From positions 1 to 6,038 of the forward strand of contig JAQXIG010000096.1 in the NCBI GenBank assembly GCA_029007685.1: a DNA stretch of 6,038 nt, given 5' to 3'. Below, piece by piece: positions 1 through 5,611 of this stretch. Under the pieces are notes generated by a model. It saw only the letters and a program-made list of their open reading frames with translations. It made no database searches and was not told the origin of the DNA. This DNA is from a bacterium. Its GTDB lineage: Bacteria > Bacillota_I > Bacilli_A > RF39 > UBA660. Every line of letters starts with the position of its first letter. The first letter of the stretch is position 1. Both the position numbers and the translations under genes were made by a program.

Positions 1-40
1 TTTCTTCTAATATTTGATTAAAATGTGATATTATATTCAT
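1..40 (-). CDS. 5' end of a divergent minus-strand gene (partial, function unknown)
   Basis: Read on the minus strand, an ATG at 40-38 opens a frame that runs off the window edge: MNIISHFNQILEE. A strong Shine-Dalgarno GGAGG lies at 53-49, eight bases before the start, and an extended -10 promoter lies further upstream at 85-77. Promoter, ribosome site and open frame line up in the right order, which makes this a real gene start despite its short length. Thirteen residues are too few to name a family. The gene is divergent from the ligase at 230, with 189 bases between the two start codons, so the two could share regulation. Confidence 0.7.
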   Translation of the reverse strand, partial: MNIISHFNQILEE

Positions 41-62
41 AGGAAAAACCTCCGTTATTTTA

Positions 63-77
63 TGTTTATCAAATTTA
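63..77 (+). repeat. 15-bp repeat TGTTTATCAAATTTA, copy 1
   Basis: The same 15 bases recur exactly at 2137-2151. This copy lies in the predicted 5' untranslated region of the minus-strand gene and touches its -10 element. The other copy overlaps the -35 of the kinase promoter. Both copies sit at promoters, so a shared operator is possible, but the motif is AT-rich and chance or shared ancestry is not excluded. Confidence 0.35.
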
Positions 78-85
78 TTATAACA
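77..85 (-). promoter_or_regulatory. Extended -10 promoter for the minus-strand gene
   Basis: On the minus strand the sequence reads TGTTATAAT, a perfect TGn-TATAAT extended -10 element, 37 bases upstream of the ATG at 40. The hexamer 17 bases further upstream (CATAAA) is a poor -35, which is common for extended -10 promoters in Gram-positive bacteria. A run of six G on this strand (116-111) lies upstream of the promoter and stands out in such AT-rich DNA. Confidence 0.6.
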
Positions 86-148
86 AAGGTTTTTCTTTTT
101 TTATGTCTTACCCCCCAATAATTTTACACTATCCAAATTAACATTTTA

Positions 149-177
149 TTTACAAATTTGCCAAAATGTGGTATAAT
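149..177 (+). promoter_or_regulatory. Sigma-A type promoter of the ligase gene
   Basis: The -35 TTTACA (149-154) is separated by exactly 17 bases from the -10 TATAAT (172-177), which is extended by TGG (169-171). This is the strongest promoter in the window. The predicted start of transcription is near 184, giving a leader of about 45 bases before the ATG at 230. The spacer contains the 8-bp palindrome CAAATTTG (153-160), a possible but unproven operator. Confidence 0.85.
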
Positions 178-196
178 AGCAACAATTTCAGGTGGT

Positions 197-210
197 ATTA
201 GAAATTAGAA
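197..210 (+). repeat. Tandem ATTAGAA x2 in the ligase leader
   Basis: Two head-to-tail copies of ATTAGAA lie in the predicted 5' untranslated region just before the ribosome site GAGGT (218-222). They could be a small regulatory element or plain AT-rich chance. No function is assigned. Confidence 0.25.
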
Positions 211-229
211 AGAATATGAGGTAGGAATT

Positions 230-2110
230 ATGGAGATGTATAGTAAAAAAAATGTAGAATGGTATGATGATGTTGAACATTCTATATATGATTATCAAAA
301 AAAATACACTAAAGATTATAAAAAACTGTATGCAGGAAGGTTTTTTAAGAGAAATATTAGTTATCAAGAAATTGATGATCAAATTGAAAAACTAGCTAAT
401 AGATATCATGCCAAGGGAGTAAACCCAACTGAAGTAATTGCAGTTATCTCACCTATGACGCCTGAGGTTCTATCGGCTTTCTATTCAATTAATAAAAATG
501 GAGCGGTTTTCTTTCCTATTGATCCCAGAAATAACGCAACGAGAATTAAAGATTTTTTAAATCTTACAGAAGTAAAGAAAGTCATTGTTTTAGATATGGC
601 TTATGCTAAACTTGATGCTATAATTGATGGTACTAAAATAGATGACGTTATCGTTACTTCTGTTATGGATTCTATGTTCCCACTTTTGGGACTTTCATAT
701 CATTATTCTCAAATGCAAAAAACAAAACAATATTATGATGCTATTAGTCATATTGGTTTTGATGATAATGAACAAGTACAGAAACTGTTAGAGAACCTTA
801 AGAAAAAAGCAGAATGGACATCTAATGATAAAGCTTTAATTAAAAATTTAGAAATTTATCAAAAAACAAGGGATATTGCCTTAAAGAATATCTATTATAC
901 AAATCCTCCTAAAACAGGCTATATTAACTTTAAAGAGGCAATGAAAGAAGCAAAAAATCTACCTCAATTTGATTCAATATATGATGAAAATATACCTGCT
1001 ACTTTGACTTTAACTAGTGGTACTACAGGAAAACCTAAAGTAGTTCCTACTATGAATAGAAGTTTTAATGTGAAAGTAAGAGATTATGCTCTAACAACAA
1101 TGCCGATAGAGCCTGGAGACAGAATATTAGCAATGCCACCATTTATTTTATATGGGGAAACTTTTATGCATATGGCTTATGTGCGTGGTGTTCAAAATGT
1201 GATCGTTCCTGATATTACGGCTTATCATTATCCGGATGTTATCAGAAAGGAAAAAATATCTCATGCAGTAGGTGTTCCTTCTCAAGCGTTAACATTGGCT
1301 GAAGATAAAAAATTCAATACGAAATCAAATAAATATTTAAAAACGGTTTCTGTTGGTGGTACAAAAATGTTGAAAGAGCATGAAAGAAAAATCAATGAAT
1401 CCTTAAATAAATTAGGAATTAGTGTAACACAAGGTTATTCTATGTCTGAACTAACACCGTCATCTATGACTAATATGCCAGGTTATATTAGAGAGGGTAG
1501 TGTGGGAATCCCTTTAGGAGATACCAAAGCTTTGGTTATAGATAGTAGTACACAAGAAATATTAGGTACTAATCAAGTTGGAACTTTATTAATTCACAGC
1601 GAAACTCAATTTACAGGTTATTATAAAAATGAGGCAGATAATAAAAAGGTATTTGTAAAGATAAATGGCATTACTTATGTAAATACTGGAGATAAAGCTT
1701 ATTATGATGAAGATGGTTATTACTATATTCAAGGTCGTGATAAAGAAATGATAATAAGACCTGATGGTCATAATAATTTTCCATCTGAAATGGAAGAATT
1801 GATAGTAGGACATCCTTATGTTGAGGATTGTGCTGTAGTTGGTGTTCCGTATCCAGATTATAATAGTCCTACAGGGGAGTATCCAAAGGCTCATGTCGTT
1901 CTGAAAGAAGGATTTAAAGGTAATGAAGGTATCATAGATGAGGAATTAAGAAAATATTGTAGTGAAAATCTTCCTGAGAGAGATATTCCATATTTTTATC
2001 AATTTCATGATAAATTACCACTTACACCGGTATTGAAGATTGATAAATTAGCTTTAAGAGAATTAGATAAACAACAATCTTTAGCTAAAGAAAAAATATT
2101 GTTAAAATAG
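230..2110 (+). CDS. Class I adenylate-forming (AMP-binding) ligase, acyl-CoA synthetase-like
   Basis: This 626-residue cytoplasmic protein belongs to the ANL superfamily (acyl-CoA synthetases, NRPS adenylation domains), which activates a carboxylate with ATP to an acyl-AMP and usually passes it to CoA or a carrier-protein thiol. Visible motifs are the phosphate-binding loop TSGTTGKPK (262-270), YSMSE (403-407), TGD (486-488), the hinge GRDKEMII (502-509) followed by GHNNFPSEMEE (513-523), and the C-terminal VLKIDK (601-606), where K603 is the probable catalytic lysine. The usual Gly before that Lys is Leu. The stretch between FFPIDPRNN (94-102) and the phosphate loop is unusually long, with a Lys/Glu/Gln-rich helical part around 160-225. 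The start is set by GAGGT (218-222) seven bases upstream; the ATG at 236 lacks its own ribosome site. The gene has its own promoter and terminator. The substrate cannot be read from the sequence, and a fatty or other acyl acid is only a guess. Confidence 0.88.
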   Translation: MEMYSKKNVEWYDDVEHSIYDYQKKYTKDYKKLYAGRFFKRNISYQEIDDQIEKLANRYHAKGVNPTEVIAVISPMTPEVLSAFYSINKNGAVFFPIDPRNNATRIKDFLNLTEVKKVIVLDMAYAKLDAIIDGTKIDDVIVTSVMDSMFPLLGLSYHYSQMQKTKQYYDAISHIGFDDNEQVQKLLENLKKKAEWTSNDKALIKNLEIYQKTRDIALKNIYYTNPPKTGYINFKEAMKEAKNLPQFDSIYDENIPATLTLTSGTTGKPKVVPTMNRSFNVKVRDYALTTMPIEPGDRILAMPPFILYGETFMHMAYVRGVQNVIVPDITAYHYPDVIRKEKISHAVGVPSQALTLAEDKKFNTKSNKYLKTVSVGGTKMLKEHERKINESLNKLGISVTQGYSMSELTPSSMTNMPGYIREGSVGIPLGDTKALVIDSSTQEILGTNQVGTLLIHSETQFTGYYKNEADNKKVFVKINGITYVNTGDKAYYDEDGYYYIQGRDKEMIIRPDGHNNFPSEMEELIVGHPYVEDCAVVGVPYPDYNSPTGEYPKAHVVLKEGFKGNEGIIDEELRKYCSENLPERDIPYFYQFHDKLPLTPVLKIDKLALRELDKQQSLAKEKILLK

Positions 2111-2141
2111 TTTGAGTTGAAAACTTAAACTATTTTTGTTT
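2104..2141 (+). terminator. Intrinsic terminator after the ligase gene
   Basis: An inverted repeat (arms 2106-2118 and 2122-2134, three-base loop GAA) pairs over 13 bp with one G-U wobble. It can extend by A-T pairs to 2104/2136. It runs straight into TTTTTGTTT. The left arm begins inside the last codons, so the stop codon TAG (2108-2110) lies in the stem. It should separate ligase transcription from the kinase operon, although the stem is AT-rich and leak is possible. Confidence 0.8.
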
Positions 2142-2151
2142 ATCAAATTTA
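2137..2151 (+). repeat. 15-bp repeat TGTTTATCAAATTTA, copy 2
   Basis: An exact second copy of the sequence at 63-77. Here it spans the end of the terminator T-tract and the first four bases of the kinase -35 hexamer, a position where a bound repressor would block RNA polymerase. Confidence 0.35.
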
Positions 2152-2176
2152 CTTTTAAAATCATTAATGGTATACT
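2148..2176 (+). promoter_or_regulatory. Promoter of the kinase / HPt-REC operon
   Basis: A -35-like TTTACT (2148-2153), a 17-base spacer and the -10 TATACT (2171-2176) extended by TGG (2168-2170). The layout is the same as at the ligase promoter but each hexamer is one step further from consensus, suggesting lower basal strength. Transcription would begin near 2183, about 23 bases before the ATG. Confidence 0.75.
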
Positions 2177-2205
2177 TTCTTTAGAAGAGTACTTGGAGGT
2201 TTTTT

Positions 2206-4035
2206 ATGAGTATTGGTTTTACTTTTTCCGCATGTAGTTTTTTTTATATTTTACTACTAACTATAGTTTTCTTTTGTAAAAAAAGATTAAATTCAGTAGA
2301 AAATAAAATATATAGTTATTTGATTATAACTAGTTTATGTGGTGTTGTTTTAGCATTGACTTGTTATTTTACGATACTAAATCATAATACGATACCTATA
2401 ATTAACACGATTGTATCTAAAGCATTACTAATCTACTATTTGGTATATTTAATGATTCTAACTATATACATCTATGTTATTTCCAAAGAAGTCACTTTTG
2501 ATGTAAGAAATCCAAAGTATAAAAAGATTTTGCATATTTGGTTGCTTATTTCTTTAATGGTTTCTATTTTTGTTATTTGCTTACCGCTAGAGTTTTATAA
2601 TAAAGGCAATGTAGCTTATTCTTATGGAATAAGTGCTAATTTGGTATATCTATTTTCGGGTTTATGTATATTTATCTGGTTGATACTGATGATTTCAAAT
2701 TATAAAAATTTAAAAAACAAGAAATATCTTCCTATGTTTGCTTTTATTTTACTTGGTAGTGTAGTCATGATATTACAAAAAATAAATCCAGGATTGTTAT
2801 TGCTAACTTCTATGGAAGCTTTTATAACATTTGTCATATACTTTACAATCGAAAATCCTGATTTAAAAATGATTAACGAACTAAACCTCGCCAAAGATCA
2901 AGCTGAAAAAGCCAATAATGCTAAAAGTGAATTCTTAAGTAACATGTCGCATGAGATTCGTACTCCATTGAATGCTATTGTTGGGTTTAGTCAAGTTTTA
3001 TTAGAAGATAATATCCCTGATTCTGCCAAAGATGAAGTGAAAGATATTTTGATGGCTAGTGAATCTCTACTAGATATTGTAAATGGAATTTTAGATATTT
3101 CTAAAATTGAATCAGGTAAATTAGAAATTGTAAACACTGAATATCGACCACAAAAAATAATGAAAGAATTGGTGGCTTTAACCAAAGCTCGGTTAGGAGA
3201 AAAAGATCTTGATTTTAGAGTCAGCATTGATCCTACTATGCCAGAATATTTATATGGTGATTATGTTCGACTTAAGCAAATTATCTTGAACTTATTAACT
3301 AATGCTATAAAATATACCAAAGAAGGATATGTTGATTTTAAAGTAAGTACCGTACAACAAGGAGATATCTGCCGCATTATCACATCAGTAGAAGACTCAG
3401 GAATCGGAATCGAACAGAGTAAAATTGATAAATTATTCACAAAGTTCGAACGCTTCGATTTAGAAAAAAATATCACTATCGAAGGAACGGGATTAGGACT
3501 AGCGATTACAAAAAAATTAGTCGAACTAATGAATGGTAAAATTGTAGTGCAAAGTGTCTACGGAGAAGGAAGTCGTTTTACGGTAGCGATTGATCAAAGA
3601 ATTGTCTTAAATCCAACCAAAGTAATCGATGCCACCAATGAATTCTTTGTATTCTTCGATGCAATTGGAAAGAAAATTCTATTAGTAGATGATAATAAAG
3701 TAAATCTAAAAGTAGCAAGTCGCTTACTAACGGCCTATAATGCCGAGGTAACAGAAGTGTCTAGTGGTTATGAGGCTATTGAAAAAATAAGAAGTGGAAA
3801 TCATTATGATTTGGTATTGCTAGATGATATGATGCCTAAAATGAGTGGTGTAGAAACCTTAAAAAAGTTAAAAGAAGATTCCAATTACTCTATCCCAACT
3901 GTAGCTCTAACAGCCAACGCTATATCTGGAATGAAAGAAAAATATATCGATCAAGGCTTTGATGATTATTTATCCAAACCAATCGATAAAAATGAGTTGA
4001 ATCGTGTGATTAGAAAATTTTTAGCCAAAAAATAG
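2206..4035 (+). CDS. Membrane hybrid sensor histidine kinase (7TM-DHp-HATPase-REC)
   Basis: A 609-residue kinase, complete by domain content. Hydrophobic segments near residues 7-23, 37-57, 66-92, 108-127, 142-164, 174-190 and 196-215 predict seven membrane helices with short loops and no sizeable outer domain. A helical linker leads to the DHp domain with the H-box NMSHEIRTPLN (phospho-acceptor H249). The ATPase domain shows the N-box (LNLLTNAIKYTKEG, N366), the G1 box DSGIGI (397-402), the F-box LFTKFERFD and the G2 box GTGLGL (427-432). The C-terminal receiver (about 488-607) has acidic D495/D496, phospho-acceptor D540 in LLDDMMP, T569 and K591. The start at 2206 follows GGAGG (2195-2199) by six bases. 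Family knowledge says it autophosphorylates H249 and passes phosphate to D540, then to an HPt. The HPt-REC gene 39 bases downstream is the obvious partner. The signal is unknown; the sensor being all membrane suggests a lipophilic or membrane-state cue (inference). Confidence 0.93.
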   Translation: MSIGFTFSACSFFYILLLTIVFFCKKRLNSVENKIYSYLIITSLCGVVLALTCYFTILNHNTIPIINTIVSKALLIYYLVYLMILTIYIYVISKEVTFDVRNPKYKKILHIWLLISLMVSIFVICLPLEFYNKGNVAYSYGISANLVYLFSGLCIFIWLILMISNYKNLKNKKYLPMFAFILLGSVVMILQKINPGLLLLTSMEAFITFVIYFTIENPDLKMINELNLAKDQAEKANNAKSEFLSNMSHEIRTPLNAIVGFSQVLLEDNIPDSAKDEVKDILMASESLLDIVNGILDISKIESGKLEIVNTEYRPQKIMKELVALTKARLGEKDLDFRVSIDPTMPEYLYGDYVRLKQIILNLLTNAIKYTKEGYVDFKVSTVQQGDICRIITSVEDSGIGIEQSKIDKLFTKFERFDLEKNITIEGTGLGLAITKKLVELMNGKIVVQSVYGEGSRFTVAIDQRIVLNPTKVIDATNEFFVFFDAIGKKILLVDDNKVNLKVASRLLTAYNAEVTEVSSGYEAIEKIRSGNHYDLVLLDDMMPKMSGVETLKKLKEDSNYSIPTVALTANAISGMKEKYIDQGFDDYLSKPIDKNELNRVIRKFLAKK

Positions 4036-4050
4036 TTATTATGGTATAAT
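4022..4050 (+). promoter_or_regulatory. Probable internal promoter for the HPt-REC gene
   Basis: An extended -10 TGGTATAAT (4042-4050), identical in nine bases to the ligase promoter, lies in the 39-base gap after the kinase. A 17-base spacer leads back to TAGCCA (4022-4027), a four-of-six match to TTGACA that lies within the last kinase codons. Transcription would begin near 4057, leaving a very short leader. It would let the phosphotransfer protein be made in excess of the kinase. Confidence 0.55.
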
Positions 4051-4074
4051 GGAAATAGAAAAGGATGTGAAAAT

Positions 4075-4854
4075 ATGAAAGATGTAAATTTATTAATCAA
4101 TAATGGAGTAAACATTCAAAAAAGCTTAGAACTATTTGGAGACATGGAAACTTATAACGCAACCTTACATGATTTTTTAGCAGAAGTAGAAGGAAAACTA
4201 GTAAAAATAAAACAATATAAAGAAATATCTGATATGGCAAATTATGCTACTTTGGTACATTCTTTAAAAAGTGATGCCAAGTATTTTGGATTTGATAAAC
4301 TAGCAGAACTTTCTTATAATCACGAAATAGAAAGCAAAGCCAATAATATGTATTATGTAACCGATCACTTTGAAGAGCTAATGGAAGAAGCAAATCGTAT
4401 TGTCAATTTAGTAAAACAATATTTAGGAATTATTCCGAGAACTAATAGTTCTACATCTACTACTGAAACTACTATGAAAGAGAAAAAGATTTTAGTAGTA
4501 GATGACTCAACAATCGTACGTAATTTCATCCAAAAGATATTTAGTCACGAATACGAAGTTTTAATCGCGAATGACGGACAAGAAGCATTAGATATTATCC
4601 AAACTCACCAAGAATCTATTTATGCTATGTTACTAGATTTAAATATGCCGAATGTAGATGGCTTTCAAGTCTTGGAACATTTTAAAAACAATAATTTGTT
4701 TGCTAAAATTCCTGTTTCTATTATTACTGGAGATAGTAGTAAAGAAGCTATTGATAAAGCATTTAAGTATCCAATTGTAGATATGCTTCAAAAACCATTC
4801 AATGAAGTGAATATTAAAAGTGTAGTAGAAAAAACAATTTCATATCGAAATTAA
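4075..4854 (+). CDS. HPt-REC phosphorelay protein (histidine phosphotransfer + receiver)
   Basis: This 259-residue soluble protein has an N-terminal HPt four-helix domain (about 15-117) and a C-terminal receiver (about 136-257). The two are joined by a Ser/Thr-rich linker (about 121-134). The HPt signature is HSLKSDAKYFG, with phospho-acceptor H62. In the receiver, D143/D144 are the metal-binding acids, D188 (LLDLNMP) the phospho-acceptor, T218 and K240 the switch residues. There is no DNA-binding, GGDEF or other output domain after the receiver. Known relay chemistry implies that H62 accepts phosphate from D540 of the upstream kinase and may pass it to D188 or to an external regulator. The start follows AAAGGATGTGA (4060-4070), a one-mismatch match to the anti-Shine-Dalgarno complement AAAGGAGGTGA, with four bases to the ATG. 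It is co-oriented with the kinase, with only 39 bases between, and is followed by a terminator. Confidence 0.92.
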   Translation: MKDVNLLINNGVNIQKSLELFGDMETYNATLHDFLAEVEGKLVKIKQYKEISDMANYATLVHSLKSDAKYFGFDKLAELSYNHEIESKANNMYYVTDHFEELMEEANRIVNLVKQYLGIIPRTNSSTSTTETTMKEKKILVVDDSTIVRNFIQKIFSHEYEVLIANDGQEALDIIQTHQESIYAMLLDLNMPNVDGFQVLEHFKNNNLFAKIPVSIITGDSSKEAIDKAFKYPIVDMLQKPFNEVNIKSVVEKTISYRN

Positions 4855-4871
4855 AAAAACAAATTCCAACC

Positions 4872-4900
4872 AAAGGTGCTCTCAAATAGCATCTTTTTTT
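4872..4900 (+). terminator. Intrinsic terminator after the HPt-REC gene
   Basis: Arms AAAGGTGCT (4872-4880) and AGCATCTTT (4888-4896) form a 9-bp stem with one G-U wobble and a seven-base loop. They run into seven T (4894-4900). It lies 17 bases after the stop codon and ends the kinase operon. Confidence 0.88.
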
Positions 4901-5480
4901 ATAAAAATTCTGATGGTGAATTTGTATACAAAATTGTGAATTAAGATAATAGTAAAATCGCAATCAGTTAGATATTCCATGATTTTTTTGTATTTGTACC
5001 TAAAACCAACCTTTTATTCTTACTCATTTTGAATCTTTTTGTTGTCCCTGAATCGCCAATCAAAAGTAGAAGCGACACATGAATAATATGGGAATTTGAA
5101 TTGAATATGAATAATGATGTGATGTTTAACATCAGTAAGAATTTTGGTAGTAAATATACAACTATGGTATAAGGAGAGTAGTGAAATCTTAGGTAACAAA
5201 GATAGAAAATATAATTAAGAAGAAAAATGAGAATATAGAACCACTGTAAAATTGTATTCAAAAAACAATAAGTTCAAAATGATAATAGTAATATGGTGCG
5301 ATTTATAAAGGAAGATATTAAGGTATCAAAATTTGACCGATAGGGAGATTTTAATGTTATTTTCGAGTTGTTTTCTCTAATGAATACAAAAAAATACCTC
5401 GATAGAAAAGCTTAGAGTAATTTTTTGGAAGAGTGACAAAAAGGTAAATTTGAGTTTAGGTAAAAATAAATCTTGACAAA
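4901..5480. other. 580-base region without an intact gene; possible decayed coding sequence
   Basis: No open frame here has both a credible start and a ribosome site. From about 5060 the plus strand becomes purine-rich, as in the real genes of this window. Short protein-like stretches appear in all three plus frames, broken by stops. Examples are frame pieces starting with MVRFIKEDIKVSKFDR (5293-5340, then TAG), continuing in phase as GDFNVIFELFSLMNTKKYL. Another frame holds EYRTTVKLYSKNNKF near 5240. This looks like an old gene broken by frameshifts, but AT-rich noise can look the same and I recognise no family. The part before 5060 is T-rich and shows nothing clear apart from a 12-bp palindrome TTTGTATACAAA (4921-4932). 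Confidence 0.35.
5120..5134. repeat. 15-base palindrome TGATGTTTAACATCA
   Basis: Two perfect 7-base arms (TGATGTT / AACATCA) are centred on one T at 5127. The form is like an operator half-site pair, but it does not sit at a recognisable promoter. It may be an orphan regulatory site of lost genes or a chance palindrome. Confidence 0.4.
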
Positions 5481-5501
5481 GAAAAAGTGAAAATGTGTTA
5501 T
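5473..5501 (+). promoter_or_regulatory. Candidate promoter overlapping the DnaA box
   Basis: A consensus -35 TTGACA (5473-5478), a 17-base spacer and TGTTAT (5496-5501, four of six to TATAAT). The -10 overlaps the DnaA box and hairpin, so DnaA binding would compete with RNA polymerase. It points towards the transposase about 110 bases downstream. Confidence 0.35.
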
Positions 5502-5519
5502 CCACAGATTCACTTTTTC
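5481..5519. repeat. Large hairpin upstream of the transposase
   Basis: An 11-bp perfect stem (5481-5491 with 5509-5519: GAAAAAGTGAA / TTCACTTTTTC) is followed by a 2x2 internal loop, a 4-bp inner stem TGTG/CACA (5494-5497 with 5503-5506) and a five-base loop TTATC. The A-rich and T-rich arms could give weak termination in either direction. Hairpins near IS ends are known to shield transposase genes from outside transcription, so that role is plausible here. Confidence 0.65.
5498..5506 (+). promoter_or_regulatory. Perfect DnaA box TTATCCACA in the hairpin loop
   Basis: The nine bases match the consensus DnaA box TTATnCACA in its strongest form. It occupies the loop and inner stem of the hairpin at 5481-5519. 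No cluster of further boxes and no AT-rich unwinding array was seen, so it is not an origin. IS50 is a known precedent for a DnaA box at a transposon end. A role in transposition or its timing is inference. Confidence 0.55.
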
Positions 5520-5554
5520 ACTTTAAAAATAAGGAAAACATCTTCAAAATTTAG

Positions 5555-5560
5555 TATAAT
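5555..5560 (+). promoter_or_regulatory. Candidate -10 element for the transposase
   Basis: A consensus TATAAT lies 51 bases before the transposase ATG. There is no good -35 at 16-18 bases upstream and no TGn extension, so it would be weak, as expected for transposase genes. It is the closest -10 to the start codon. Confidence 0.4.
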
Positions 5561-5611
5561 TTAATTGACATTAAAAAATCTTACTAAACAAAAAATTGAG
5601 AGGTTTTTTTC

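Noticed and set aside
192..224. Ten-codon frame from GTG in the ligase leader, ending at TAG before the ATG
   Set aside because: A leader peptide was considered, but there is no convincing ribosome site or regulatory codon run and no attenuator hairpin.
188..382. 64-codon minus-strand open frame over the ligase start
   Set aside because: It overlaps the ligase leader and first codons, and its Ile/Phe-rich content is antisense shadow.
1589..3476. Several minus-strand frames inside the ligase and kinase genes (1589-1894, 2700-2894, 2991-3227, 3261-3476)
   Set aside because: All lie opposite strongly supported coding sequence with clear domain motifs and have no independent support.
230..4854. 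Mycoplasma-type code with TGA as tryptophan
   Set aside because: Trp is encoded by TGG in the genes, and no gene shows in-frame TGA, so the standard bacterial code suffices.
5165..5173. TGGTATAAG with a following AAGGAGAG, resembling a promoter and ribosome site
   Set aside because: There is no -35 at the right distance, and the following frames stop within a few codons. It may be a relic of a decayed gene.
4968..5261. 97-codon minus-strand open frame in the gene-free region
   Set aside because: It begins with TTG, has no ribosome site, and its hydrophobic composition is what the complement of purine-rich DNA gives by chance. No motif is recognisable.
5490..5520. Replication origin suggested by the DnaA box
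   Set aside because: Only one box is seen, with no cluster, no unwinding repeats and no dnaA, dnaN or rep gene nearby.
5565..5570. Consensus TTGACA close to the transposase start
   Set aside because: No acceptable -10 lies 16-19 bases downstream, so it does not form a promoter.
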